A DNA stretch of 64,000 nucleotides from a bacterium. GTDB lineage: Bacteria > Pseudomonadota > Alphaproteobacteria > Caulobacterales > Hyphomonadaceae. Positions 9,001 to 17,666 of this stretch are shown in pieces (within the stretch, counting starts at the first letter, position 1; the number at the start of each line of letters is the position of its first letter). The position numbers and the translations under genes were made by a program. The notes beneath the pieces were generated by a model. It did no database searches and was not told the origin of the DNA. It saw only the letters and a list, made by a program, of their open reading frames with translations. The stretch lies in assembly GCA_016125045.1 (NCBI GenBank), contig WGML01000007.1, positions 1 to 64,000 on the forward strand. Reading direction: 5' to 3'.

Positions 9001-10013
9001 AAAGTGACCAGGCGCTCCCCCTTGTTGTTCGTCCGAACCGTCCCCTGCAGGCGGACGTCCGGTTGATCGGGATCGGGAGTGGACGGCTTGATCGGCCCGT
9101 CTACGAGCGGAACCGTGACAACGCCACCACACGGGATGCGCTGCCAGACCCTGACCTTCACCTCCTCCTGGTGACCGGTCTGGCGATTCTTTCGCGTCTT
9201 GACGATCTCGTGCTCATCGTTCGGGACCCGCTCGTACCGTCCCCACCGCGCATCGACGGCCAGCTTCCCGACATCGGGCGCCACGCAAAAGGTGAGGCCC
9301 ATGCTGGAGGGAACCAGCGACTGGTTGTTCGTCGTGTCGATCTCGTCGAGCGCGTCGTCCTCGGGCTCCACCCGGCCCGATGCACTGGCGAACTCGGCGC
9401 CGGGCTCGTGGAGTGGCGCCGTCCGTTCATCCTCGAGGTCGCCAGCCTCCTCGGCTGCCGAGGCCGGTTCAACCAGTGCCGCCTGGTCGTCATCCGGCCG
9501 GCGCGGCGCCAGCTTGCCGACCAGATAGCGGTCGCGGACGCTCATGTCCTTGATCAGCTCGTGTGGGCCACCTGCGGGGCCGAGCAGATCGTCACGCACG
9601 GCGAGTTCCAGGAGATCGCGGGTGTAGACGACATCATCGATCAGCGGCACTGCGCCGGGGTCAGGAACTCCGAGCAGCGGTAGGATGCGGAGGAACTCGT
9701 CCCATGGGAGCCGCACAACAGGGCCGGTCGGCGCGGTCAAGCCGAGGACGGCGAGCGGCACGGACGGTTCGACGGCCTGCCAATGGTCGAAATGGATCGT
9801 GGCGCCGTCGAGGTCCGAACGGATACGAAGGATCCGGCCCACCTCCGAGACGTTGCCGCCCTCGTCCAGAACGACGACCCAGTGGCCCTCCTCGGTGGCG
9901 CCGTGAGTGGTCGACCCTACATCAATGCGTACGGAATAGTGTGATGAGCTGGACGTCCTCTTGACGATCCAGGCGCTGACGGACGGCTCGGTGGTCGTGG
10001 TCAATTCGGCCAT
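6024..10013 (-). CDS. drmA: DISARM helicase DrmA
   Basis: The product is 1329 residues. Start ATG 10013 lies two bases after the drmMI stop, with AGGGGGG upstream. Superfamily 2 helicase motifs are visible: Walker A PTGGGKTEAY (K619), a zinc-ribbon-like insertion beginning CPWCG (C735), motif II DEFH (D869), motif III STAT, and a C-terminal RecA part with VLATNMLSVGVDV and QATSRVGR. DrmA with DrmB forms the DNA-engaging core of DISARM, a system that blocks entry of unmodified phage DNA. The length is in the family's range and no motif is missing, so it should be active. Confidence 0.92.
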   Translation of the reverse strand: MAELTTTTEPSVSAWIVKRTSSSSHYSVRIDVGSTTHGATEEGHWVVVLDEGGNVSEVGRILRIRSDLDGATIHFDHWQAVEPSVPLAVLGLTAPTGPVVRLPWDEFLRILPLLGVPDPGAVPLIDDVVYTRDLLELAVRDDLLGPAGGPHELIKDMSVRDRYLVGKLAPRRPDDDQAALVEPASAAEEAGDLEDERTAPLHEPGAEFASASGRVEPEDDALDEIDTTNNQSLVPSSMGLTFCVAPDVGKLAVDARWGRYERVPNDEHEIVKTRKNRQTGHQEEVKVRVWQRIPCGGVVTVPLVDGPIKPSTPDPDQPDVRLQGTVRTNNKGERLVTLFLVNGQLEPEDNKDRAWLFQPEITVEAPEDHGDKSVFRRRPSNEVVVDDPERDRLALIYRNRLEFAVGHGVSVHADTTPEEPTKAHRVRTEIIPHYEVAVTETPGLDPRDRPAMRRMVDEGWLDMTRLAEMAPDALRDALSCLVDDYAVWIGEQKTRLGSEITGFDDPGKDVIQRCEEILRRLREGMDTLFADPKALEAFRFANRSMAMQRVRSIYALKRRRNEAVDVTTLDVPKNRSWRPFQLAFLLLSIPSLAEPTHPDRTKPVEAFADLLWFPTGGGKTEAYLGVAAFAMAMRRLKNDLGGLDASRGLAVIMRYTLRLLTLQQFQRATTLLCAMEVIRRADDKTWGKEPFTLGLWVGNRVTPGTTEASHQAVEAIRNNDRNKAGIASPAQLTSCPWCGSEISGGRDIEVDRIAGRTLIHCGDKLGGCDFSKAKSTGQPHPGLPVKVVDEEIYHRPPTMMIATVDKFAMMAWRPEVRNLFGRVEQECGRHGLLWPSHDCGTGHRARGAFPAASVKPVRAIRPPDLIIQDEFHLISGPLGTMVGLYETAVDELSSWVLGDTKVRPKVVASTATVRRADDQVRNVFMRRISVFPPSGLDVEDNFFSVQRPIREKPGRRYMGICAPGSSRPAVLIRTYTAFLTAAQALFDRFGPVADPYMTLVGYFNSLRELGGMKRLAEDDVQTRSFRVDMSLVDRPGLAQRRVEEISELTSRVSSQDIPRYLDQLEVPFDGTFDPALGKWVTNRKPGEARPIDAVLATNMLSVGVDVNRLGVMVVNGQPKGTAEYIQATSRVGRTPPGLVATVLTWARPRDLSHYETFEHYHATFYQHVEAQSVTPFSPRALDRGLTGAMLSIMRHSYDPFAANDGAGAMNSPSRKEMLDTIGAVAARTWEVTEDSGKKTLTEAEMKSRADDWANEAGVGGRTLVYQKHGAGPAAYPLLSAPGIKPWTDWTVPMSMREVEPGVRLVMEDDRSTSDPTWRPRVTQPQEDQQ

Positions 10014-10015
10014 GG

Positions 10016-13000
10016 TCAATCGCCCCCCTCATTGGTTGCCGGAAGAGTATCTTCGAGGTCGAGCGTCGGTTCGGACGCGGAAACGGCGCGCGTTTTGCGC
10101 CCACGGGCCTTACCCGAGCCAGCCGCCCCGCCATGCAGGCCCTGATCGACCTCTTCCTGGTAACGCTGGCGGTTCAGCTCAGCCAGTCGGCGTAGGACTT
10201 CTAGTCGTGCTGGCTCTGAGATTGTGAAGCGGGTGCGATCAGTCTCGGGCAAGTAAGAAACTTCGTGGAAGTCATGCTCCAGTCCAAAGTTGTCCCACGA
10301 GTATGCTGCCGCCACCTCTGCATCAATCTCGGACTGAAGGCGCCGAATTGCTTCGATATTTGCGTCTTTGACGCTGGGACTGTGAAATAGCTTATAAAAC
10401 TTCGTAAGCCCAATGTCTTTCTGGAGCATGATTTTCGAACGTTCCGAATACAATATCCCACCCAAATCACGAAGTCTTGTCCCCTTAACTCTTGGCATTG
10501 GGAACGGCAGGAAGCACATAGACGGACTGTATCGCAAATCGTTCTTCATTTTCCCCGCCTGCTCCCACGCAAAAACAATGTGTATATTGCTCTGCAATAT
10601 GGCGAGAAGAGCAGGATCATCACTCGCGAATACAGACAACTCCGCGAATACTTGTTCAGATGGAACAAAGGTGAACGCACCGGTCTTGCTAACTCTGGCA
10701 ACCGCAATAACGCGCTCAAGGCGTCGCTGCGGACGGTGCTTTTGAGCTTTGAACCTTGAGGTTCCAATAGATGCGAACATTTCCTTACCAGCGGCTTCAT
10801 ATAGCCACCAATTCTCTTTGAAGCGCTTTTTCTGGGGAGGAAGTGTGTCGCGGTGTGGCTTGACCCTCTCACGAACTATCTCAATTACTTCAGCGTACCG
10901 AGCTGCTTCATGGTAAGTCCAGTCCCAGAAATTAATTATAAATCGCGACGCAGATTGATCTGGGCTCGAATTGATGTCGTCCCCTATAAGGAATGGGAAA
11001 ATAACATCCTTGTTTTTAGGGTCTTTGAGAAGGGCTTTTGCTTCTTCCTTATCGAGAAAGAAGCCGCTACCATTTGGAACCACACCGCGCGTGGCCAGCC
11101 CTTTGTTCTCCTTCAACTCGACAAGGGGCGACCCTTCGTTCGAACTAGTCAGAAACGAAGAGATACTATGGGTCGGGCGTCCATTGAGTAGGAGCTGCCC
11201 ATTCCACACACCCTTAAAGACGTGAACAATCGACACCAATACATTCGCACGCCCTGGCCAAGGCGAGCGGCTGGCAGCTGAGTATATGGTTCCACCGCGT
11301 CTTGGGATTTGGGCTAGGCCAGCCTCTCTTGTCTCACCTTCGGCGATAGAACTTGTGCAAATTAATCCTAAGCAGGAATGTGTCGCGGTGAGCGCAAATG
11401 CTCGCGAAAGGAAATGAGCTGATATATCCGAGTTTTTTGTAGATCCAGGTGTTTGCTCTGTGAGCATTGAGTTGTAGCGCAATCCGAAGCTACGGGAAAT
11501 ATTCTTTCCGTAGATAAATGGCGGATTCCCGATGAAGGCGTCGAAACCCTTCCGCTCTTCGAAAAACACCTCTGGAAACTCCAGGGGCCAATGGAACGGG
11601 TCGCGAGGGAGGGCGTCGGGCGCATCAATGCGAAGATAGGTCAGTGCGTCGCGCCGCATCCGGTCGATTGCAGATCCGTTCCCGTTCGTCGCAGCATCCG
11701 CCAGGGCCTCGAGGGCCTGCAATCGGTCCGCCCGCTCCGTCGCGCGCGTCTCGGCAAGAATGATGCCGACGAATGCGTCCGCCACGAGCTTGGGCAGCAA
11801 CAGCGCCTTTCGGGATTCTTCGTCGAGGGCGGCCATCGCATCTACATCACCGATGTCCCGGATCGGGATGGCGCGCAGACGGCTCCGCAGTTCGATCGCC
11901 GTCTCGACGGCTACCTGGATGCTTCGTCCGAACAGCCTCAGCTGCTTCGACCCTTTCGGGGTCATGCTGAGTTCAGTCAGCTGACGGATGTCGTGAATCC
12001 CGAGCAGGCTGTCGCCGCTGCGCAGATTGTGGTCGAGGAAGCCGAAGGGCCGCCCTTTCGACATGGTGGTCAGCCAGAGCGAGAGCTTGGCCAGCTCCAC
12101 GGCCAGCGGGTTCTTGTCCACACCATAGAGGCACCGCTCAGCAACGAGCCGACGGGCGACAATGACGCGTTCCTCCGCGTCCTGTGACAGGGGATCGGAG
12201 CCCCCGGCCGTGGCGTCTTCGACGATGCGCCCTTCGCTGTCGATCCGTTTGCCGCGAGCCTCCGTCACCGACCATGCCTCGACCAGACGATCCGAGAGCC
12301 AACGGCACGCCTGCACCAGGAAGGCTCCGGACCCCATGGCAGGGTCGCAGATCTTCAGATCGAGCAACTCCTCGGCGTTCTTCAGCCCCCAATCCTCGGG
12401 CGCCTTGCCCTCGGCCGGACCGCGATAGGCGACGGGCGTCAGCGTCTCCTCGACGATCTTCTCCGTCAGGCTCTTGGGCGTGTAATGCGTCCCGCTCTCG
12501 CGCCGGTCGGCGCCGAGCACGACGACGAAGGCACCCTTGTGGTGGACGAGCGGATAGCCCCAGGGGTCGGTCCGCAGGAGGGGCGCGTAGGGCAGGATGC
12601 GGTCGCGCAGACCGATGTCGCCGCGGCAAACGGTGAGTAGGCGCGCGGCGAGACGATCGTCGGCTGGCCGCTCGAGGGCGTTGCGGATGGCGGACTCCGA
12701 GCGTTCGCTTCGCTCCTTCAGCAGTTCAGCAACCCTCGCCGGACCATCCAGGCGCGCCGACTCGATCTCGCCGAGCGTCACGCGCGGGCTCTTCGCCTTC
12801 GCGCCGCTGTCGAGTTCCAGCGTGACGTCGTCGACGCGCTTCACCGTGCGTTCGAGGAGGCCCTCGTAGACGTGGCCGATCTGCTCCACGTCGAGTGCAC
12901 GGTAGGACAGCGTGCGGCCTTCGAAAGTCTGGATCGCTTCCAACAGCAGCAGAACCGTGCGGTCGTCGATCGGCAGCGGCTCGGCCGGATCGCTCCGCCA

Positions 13001-14119
13001 GCTCGTGCTCTTCTTTCGCCCTTCGAGGAACGGATATCGATCCGGGTCGAACAGCGAGCCGCCGAGCGCTGGAAGGTGCAGCGTCGGATGATCGATCCCG
13101 CCGTAGACGCCGCGAAACAGGGCGAGCAGCCGCGACCAAGCGGACCGACGACGCTCGAGGATCTCTTCGGAATCCGCCCGCAGCTGCATCCGCAGGCTGG
13201 AGATGGCGTAGAAGGAGTCGTAGCGCGGATCGCCAAGCAACAGCAGGGCGCGTTCCTCGGCCGCCAACAGGAAGACGAGCCGCATCATGACCGTCAGGCC
13301 AGCCTCGTAGAGCTCTCGCGGATCGACGTCGCGCAGGAGCTCGCGATTGCGATCCTGGTCGGCTCGGTCGAGGGCCTGAACGAGCACTTCGACGGCGCGC
13401 CGAACCTGTTCTCCGAGCGCCTCCGTCACGTCGTCCTGGTGCTTCAGGGACCTCTCATAGAGCGCCGGTAGCTTTGCTTCGTCGGGTCCGAAGAAGCGGC
13501 GGATGCCCAGAAGGCTGACGAAGGCGCGCAGCGTTTCGGGTTCCTGGCCCCAGAGCCGCGCATACCAGCTTGCGAAGCCTGCCACGGCGCCGACGGGCGC
13601 GTGGACGAGCATCCAGCGCTCGCCATTGGTGACGATGCCAGTGGGGCATCCCGTCGCCCGGAGCAGAGCGACCATGCGGTCGGCCGGGGTGATCGCGAGG
13701 CCATCGAAACGGCGCGTCGCGTCGAGATCGGTGTCGGGCTGATAGACGTGGATGAGCAGAAGCGGGTCGTCGGAGTTCGTCGGATTCACGACGGCCAGAT
13801 CGGGCGCGACCGTGACCCCGTGTTCGGGCATCGAGACAGTGAGCTGCTCAGGCAGTGTCGCGCCCTTGCGCAGCACCGTCTCATCCATTTCCAGCGCGGT
13901 GACCAGCACGTCGTCGATCCAGGCCGCGTGCAGCGCTGGAAGGTCGAGGTCGTCCATGTCGACGGCATCGCGCCATTCCTCATAGGTCCGACGAAGCCGC
14001 TGAGGCCGCCCGGAAGGCAAAGCTTCAAGGCCTTGCGGGAAGACATCCCGCAGCACGGGCACCGCCAGGAAGGGCCCGGAGACTTCGACGAGGTTCAGCC
14101 ACTCGTGATCGTTGCTCAT
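10016..14119 (-). CDS. drmMI: DISARM N6-adenine DNA methyltransferase DrmMI
   Basis: The product is 1367 residues. It has a long N-terminal region (about 1-560), then the methyltransferase core with the AdoMet-binding motif DPAMGSGAFL (from D592) and the catalytic motif NPPF (N865), typical of Eco57I-like N6-adenine enzymes. The C-terminal part (about 870-1300) should contain the target-recognition domain. In class 1 DISARM this enzyme marks self DNA. The gene overlaps drmD by four bases (ATGA). The stretch coding for roughly residues 855-1305 is markedly AT-richer than the rest of the gene and the operon, which points to recombinational replacement of the recognition part. Confidence 0.9.
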   Translation of the reverse strand: MSNDHEWLNLVEVSGPFLAVPVLRDVFPQGLEALPSGRPQRLRRTYEEWRDAVDMDDLDLPALHAAWIDDVLVTALEMDETVLRKGATLPEQLTVSMPEHGVTVAPDLAVVNPTNSDDPLLLIHVYQPDTDLDATRRFDGLAITPADRMVALLRATGCPTGIVTNGERWMLVHAPVGAVAGFASWYARLWGQEPETLRAFVSLLGIRRFFGPDEAKLPALYERSLKHQDDVTEALGEQVRRAVEVLVQALDRADQDRNRELLRDVDPRELYEAGLTVMMRLVFLLAAEERALLLLGDPRYDSFYAISSLRMQLRADSEEILERRRSAWSRLLALFRGVYGGIDHPTLHLPALGGSLFDPDRYPFLEGRKKSTSWRSDPAEPLPIDDRTVLLLLEAIQTFEGRTLSYRALDVEQIGHVYEGLLERTVKRVDDVTLELDSGAKAKSPRVTLGEIESARLDGPARVAELLKERSERSESAIRNALERPADDRLAARLLTVCRGDIGLRDRILPYAPLLRTDPWGYPLVHHKGAFVVVLGADRRESGTHYTPKSLTEKIVEETLTPVAYRGPAEGKAPEDWGLKNAEELLDLKICDPAMGSGAFLVQACRWLSDRLVEAWSVTEARGKRIDSEGRIVEDATAGGSDPLSQDAEERVIVARRLVAERCLYGVDKNPLAVELAKLSLWLTTMSKGRPFGFLDHNLRSGDSLLGIHDIRQLTELSMTPKGSKQLRLFGRSIQVAVETAIELRSRLRAIPIRDIGDVDAMAALDEESRKALLLPKLVADAFVGIILAETRATERADRLQALEALADAATNGNGSAIDRMRRDALTYLRIDAPDALPRDPFHWPLEFPEVFFEERKGFDAFIGNPPFIYGKNISRSFGLRYNSMLTEQTPGSTKNSDISAHFLSRAFALTATHSCLGLICTSSIAEGETREAGLAQIPRRGGTIYSAASRSPWPGRANVLVSIVHVFKGVWNGQLLLNGRPTHSISSFLTSSNEGSPLVELKENKGLATRGVVPNGSGFFLDKEEAKALLKDPKNKDVIFPFLIGDDINSSPDQSASRFIINFWDWTYHEAARYAEVIEIVRERVKPHRDTLPPQKKRFKENWWLYEAAGKEMFASIGTSRFKAQKHRPQRRLERVIAVARVSKTGAFTFVPSEQVFAELSVFASDDPALLAILQSNIHIVFAWEQAGKMKNDLRYSPSMCFLPFPMPRVKGTRLRDLGGILYSERSKIMLQKDIGLTKFYKLFHSPSVKDANIEAIRRLQSEIDAEVAAAYSWDNFGLEHDFHEVSYLPETDRTRFTISEPARLEVLRRLAELNRQRYQEEVDQGLHGGAAGSGKARGRKTRAVSASEPTLDLEDTLPATNEGGD
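10200..11560. other. Low-G+C segment inside drmMI (putative swapped target-recognition region)
   Basis: By eye, this stretch falls to roughly 45% G+C (for example 10921-10980 and 11461-11520), whereas the flanking parts of drmMI are about 60-65%. The left edge is near 10,200-10,250 and the right edge near 11,560, just past the codons for NPPF. The reading frame is intact across the segment. The exact limits need a sliding-window calculation. Confidence 0.6.
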
Positions 14120-17100
14120 CCGCGCTTCTCCGTCGCGAGGGAGTTCGGAACCAGCAGCACCACGGCTACGGGGAAGGTATGCTCGACGGCATTGGAGTGC
14201 CGTTCCTCGATCGCGCGTAGCTCTTGCTCGCGCTCCTTCGGGATCCGGGCCAGGCGTGCTTCGAGGGCCGCTCGGTCACGCTTGAGCTGAGTGCGTTCGT
14301 CCTCGGAGAAAAGAGAGAGCTGCACGGGTTGCTGTTCCGCCGCGATCTCGGTCTTCAGCGCTCGTTCGAGATCGTCCAGGACTTGGCGGATGTCCTCGGC
14401 CTCCTTGCGCTTCCGGGTCTCGATCGTGTTCACGAGGAAGCGTAGCCGGTCTTTCGAGCGTGCCTCGACGGCTGCCAGAACGGAATCACGCTGTTTGTCG
14501 AAGCGCGTCCTCAAGGCATCAAACGTCGCATCCGGCAGGGCCGCGGGGTGCGACTCCTCCAGCCATCGTCGGACCTCCGTGACCCGTTCCTCCCGCCGGA
14601 AACCGGCATCGCGCAGATAGCCGCCAGCCTCCGTGAGCTCCTCGTGCAGACGATGATGGTTCCCGCCGGTCACGACGAGCCGCGAAATCACCACCACGGC
14701 CGGTCCCTCGATCCGCCCATCCGGAAGCGACCGGACGGTCACGCGGTGAAGCTTCTTTACGTCGTCACGGGCCCAGATCTCCGCGCGCAGGAGCCGCAGA
14801 CTCATCTGGACAAGCCGGTGGTTCAGGTGGACGAGGACGACGTCGTCACGGCCCTTGGCGACCCCGTGGTCGAAGGTGATCGGGCGGACCTTCTGCGTGT
14901 AGGGGTGTTCTAGACCCTCAAGGCATCGGGACCAGGAACCCGAGAGCGGCGGCATTCGAAAAACCGTGCCGTCTGGTGCACCGGCCAGAGAAACGGGCTC
15001 CAAGTCGGGTTTGTCCGCAAGGCGCAACGCCGTGCGTACCGCCCGCTCGATGTGGTCGGGCACGAGGCTCTGTTCGTGCCGGGTCTCGTTCAGCCGCTCA
15101 TGGAGTTTGGCCACACGTTCGCGAAGGTCGCGCTCCGCCTTCACGAAGCGGCGAGATTTCTCCATCCGGGCTTCGGCTTGTCTCGTGTCGAGATCGCGGC
15201 GGCGCCCCTCGAGGAGGTCTGGCAGTTGAGGCGCGATGACCGGGTTCACGCTCCCCATGTCGGCGCGCATCGCATCCAGTTTGCGAAGCGCGCGCAGGAT
15301 ATCGTCGCCGTGGCCACCCTCGGCATCCACCGGGTGCCAGATGACGACCTCGCTGGCGCGTTGCCCATGGCGGTCGATGCGGCCGTTCCGCTGCTCCATC
15401 ACATTCGGGTTGTACGGAATTTCGAGGTGGATCATCAGGTGGCAGTGGTTCTGGAGATCGATGCCCTCGGAGGCGGCATCGGTCGCCAGCAGTATCCTCA
15501 CCGGGGATTCCGAGGGGTTGGCCTGGAACGCGGCTTTCACGCCCTCGCGTTCTTTCGGGTCCATGCCGCCATAGATGAGCGCCAATCGCTCGGCCCCGAA
15601 GCCGTGGGATGCGAGGATCTCCTGCATCCATTGCTGAGTGGCGCGATACTCGGTGAACAGGATCACCCGCTCGTTCGTCCACCTGTCACCGTCCTTCAGG
15701 TGACTGGCCAGCCAACCCAGCACGGCAGTGGCCTTGGCATCGGCCCGACGAGCCGCCTGTTGGGCCCAGGATCGCAATCGGTCGAGCATCCGGCGTTCTT
15801 CGTCGGTCGGTGGCCGGACATGCTTGCCCGCTTCCTCGATCGCTTCAGCCTCGGCGGCATCCCGCTGTGCGTCGTCTGCGTAGTCTTCCTCGGTCTTCGC
15901 TATCGCCCGCCGAAGGATGCGGTCATCGAACTTCCTCTGGCTGCGATCGCTAGCCGCCCGACCTTCGATCGTCGCGATATGCCGCTCCAGTGTCGCTGCG
16001 AAGGCTGCAGGTGACGATGACAGGCGCTTGCGCAGCAACTGGTGCACGAAGTGATCGACGGCTCGCCCTCCATCAGCACCGCCTTCGCGGCTCTTGATGT
16101 ATGCCTCCAGCTCCTGCCTGGCGTCCCTCTCGTCCTCGCCATACTTCACTGGCAGCGCTTCGAGCCGTCGCTCTGGGTAAATTCGCTTACCACTCGCATC
16201 GACCAGATCGCTCTTCAGCCGACGGACCATCACCCGGGCGAGTTGGGGATCACTTGGGAGGACGTTTCTTGCGAACCGCTGATCATCGAGAAGTTCAAGG
16301 AGCGCGGTGAAGGACTCGGTGTAACCGTCGTGCGGCGTGGCTGTGAGAAACAGTTTGTGCTGGAAGTGTGGCGCGGCCAGACGAACCAGACGGGTCCTGA
16401 GGCTTTCGACAGCGTAGCGGCCGACGGTCGGCGCGACGTTGTGAGCCTCGTCGATGATCAGCAGGTCGAACTTCCTGGGATGGCTGACGTGCGGGGGCAA
16501 TGCGTCACGCAGAAGACGCAAGCCTTCACCCTGCTTGGCCCAGTCCATCGACGTGATGAGACGAGGAAAAGACGTCCACGGATTGGCGTGGAGACCTCGC
16601 TCACGGCGCAGACGCTTGACGTAGTCCGTATCGACGATCCGGAACTCGAGTCCGAACTTCTCCTGCATCTCGACGCGCCACTTTTCCTGCAACGAGGCAG
16701 GGCAGAGCACGAGGACAGTGCGGGCGCGGTGACGCAGGAGCATCTCTTGAACGACGAGCCCTGCTTCGATGGTTTTCCCGAGGCCGACGTCGTCGGCGAT
16801 CAGAAGATTTGTGCGCGCCATGTCGATCGCGCGCACGAGCGGATCCAGCTGATAGTCCTCGATACTGACGCCGCTGCGGAATGGCGCCTGCAGATAGCCG
16901 CGATCCGCGTTCGTCGCTGCGCCCCAGACCACCGCATCCAAGAAGGCTTGAAGCGTGGAGGGGTCATCCAGTCCGGTCATGCGCGGCAGCCCGGCCCGCT
17001 CGATCACATGAGCTCCGGGCTCCAGCTCCCAGAGCACTTCGATCTCTTCACCCAGCGCATCCTCGTCGATCGAGGCCAGCCGAACGAGATGCCGCTTAGG

Positions 17101-17235
17101 AAGTCCAGGGGCAACCGAACCGCCTTCAACCTCGGAGACGATCCATTGTCGGCGCCGAGCCTCGACCAGCTGGCCCGGCTCGGGCGCGGTGGCGTGAGCG
17201 ACCTCGGCCACTATTTCATCTGCGGTCACCGACAT
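14116..17235 (-). CDS. drmD: DISARM SNF2-family helicase DrmD
   Basis: The product is 1039 residues. ATG 17235 (MSVTADEIVAEV) is chosen because the upstream in-frame extension lies inside the Vsr-type gene and looks non-coding. SNF2-type motifs are present: ADDVGLGKTIEAG (K154), IIDEAHN (D262), FLTATPH, and in the C-terminal half ATDAASEGIDLQ and QRNGRIDRHGQ. The last 150 residues are predicted coiled coil, rich in Glu, Arg and Lys. drmD together with drmMI defines class 1 DISARM. It overlaps the Vsr-type gene by ten bases at its start and drmMI by four at its end, so it is co-transcribed with them. Confidence 0.9.
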   Translation of the reverse strand: MSVTADEIVAEVAHATAPEPGQLVEARRRQWIVSEVEGGSVAPGLPKRHLVRLASIDEDALGEEIEVLWELEPGAHVIERAGLPRMTGLDDPSTLQAFLDAVVWGAATNADRGYLQAPFRSGVSIEDYQLDPLVRAIDMARTNLLIADDVGLGKTIEAGLVVQEMLLRHRARTVLVLCPASLQEKWRVEMQEKFGLEFRIVDTDYVKRLRRERGLHANPWTSFPRLITSMDWAKQGEGLRLLRDALPPHVSHPRKFDLLIIDEAHNVAPTVGRYAVESLRTRLVRLAAPHFQHKLFLTATPHDGYTESFTALLELLDDQRFARNVLPSDPQLARVMVRRLKSDLVDASGKRIYPERRLEALPVKYGEDERDARQELEAYIKSREGGADGGRAVDHFVHQLLRKRLSSSPAAFAATLERHIATIEGRAASDRSQRKFDDRILRRAIAKTEEDYADDAQRDAAEAEAIEEAGKHVRPPTDEERRMLDRLRSWAQQAARRADAKATAVLGWLASHLKDGDRWTNERVILFTEYRATQQWMQEILASHGFGAERLALIYGGMDPKEREGVKAAFQANPSESPVRILLATDAASEGIDLQNHCHLMIHLEIPYNPNVMEQRNGRIDRHGQRASEVVIWHPVDAEGGHGDDILRALRKLDAMRADMGSVNPVIAPQLPDLLEGRRRDLDTRQAEARMEKSRRFVKAERDLRERVAKLHERLNETRHEQSLVPDHIERAVRTALRLADKPDLEPVSLAGAPDGTVFRMPPLSGSWSRCLEGLEHPYTQKVRPITFDHGVAKGRDDVVLVHLNHRLVQMSLRLLRAEIWARDDVKKLHRVTVRSLPDGRIEGPAVVVISRLVVTGGNHHRLHEELTEAGGYLRDAGFRREERVTEVRRWLEESHPAALPDATFDALRTRFDKQRDSVLAAVEARSKDRLRFLVNTIETRKRKEAEDIRQVLDDLERALKTEIAAEQQPVQLSLFSEDERTQLKRDRAALEARLARIPKEREQELRAIEERHSNAVEHTFPVAVVLLVPNSLATEKRG

Positions 17236-17666
17236 AGACTGGCCCCGTTCTTTCTGCGCACGTCGACGAGTTCGGCGATGCGGTTCGCGGCTTGGGTGGC
17301 GTCTTCGTGTTCCCAGATCCGGACCGTCTCCCAACCGAGAGCAGTCAGCCGCTGATCGGTATCGGCATCCCTGGATCGATTGGTTTCGATCTTCTGCCGC
17401 CAGAAATCGGCGTTGCTCTTCGGCCAGGAAGCGTGCTCGGGGCAGCCGTGCCAAAAGCATCCGTCGACGAACACAGCCAGTCTCGCGCTGGGGAAAACGA
17501 TATCGGCGACGCGCCTGGGCTTAGTCAGGAGCGGAACGTGGAGGCGATAACGCAGCCCCTTGGCATGCAGAGCCTTGCGGAGGTCGATCTCCGCACGCGT
17601 GCCCTTCTGTCGCACGCGAGCCATGCGACGACTGGCATCATGCGACGAGGGACTTACGCGCGTCAT
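17226..17666 (-). CDS. vsr: Vsr-type very-short-patch mismatch endonuclease
   Basis: The product is 146 residues, close to the usual Vsr length. The conserved parts are visible: GTRAEIDLRKALHAKGLRYR, the catalytic-Asp region ADIVFPSARLAVFVDG (D55), and FWHGCPEH with the zinc and phosphate ligands. Vsr nicks beside T:G mismatches made by deamination of 5-methylcytosine, and normally sits beside a Dcm-type methyltransferase. Here it overlaps the end of such a gene by 29 bases if ATG 17666 is used; an internal ATG at 17624 has no good ribosome site. Vsr-like proteins have also been recruited as nucleases in defence clusters, which is the alternative role here. Confidence 0.88.
   Translation of the reverse strand: MTRVSPSSHDASRRMARVRQKGTRAEIDLRKALHAKGLRYRLHVPLLTKPRRVADIVFPSARLAVFVDGCFWHGCPEHASWPKSNADFWRQKIETNRSRDADTDQRLTALGWETVRIWEHEDATQAANRIAELVDVRRKNGASLCR

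Noticed and set aside
8223..9683. Open frame of 486 codons opposite drmA
   Set aside because: drmA has all helicase motifs on the minus strand; the opposite frame has no family similarity that I can see.
17236..17460. N-terminal extension of drmD inside the Vsr-type gene
   Set aside because: The extension is low-complexity and out of frame with Vsr, while ATG 17235 starts a sensible protein with the usual short overlap.
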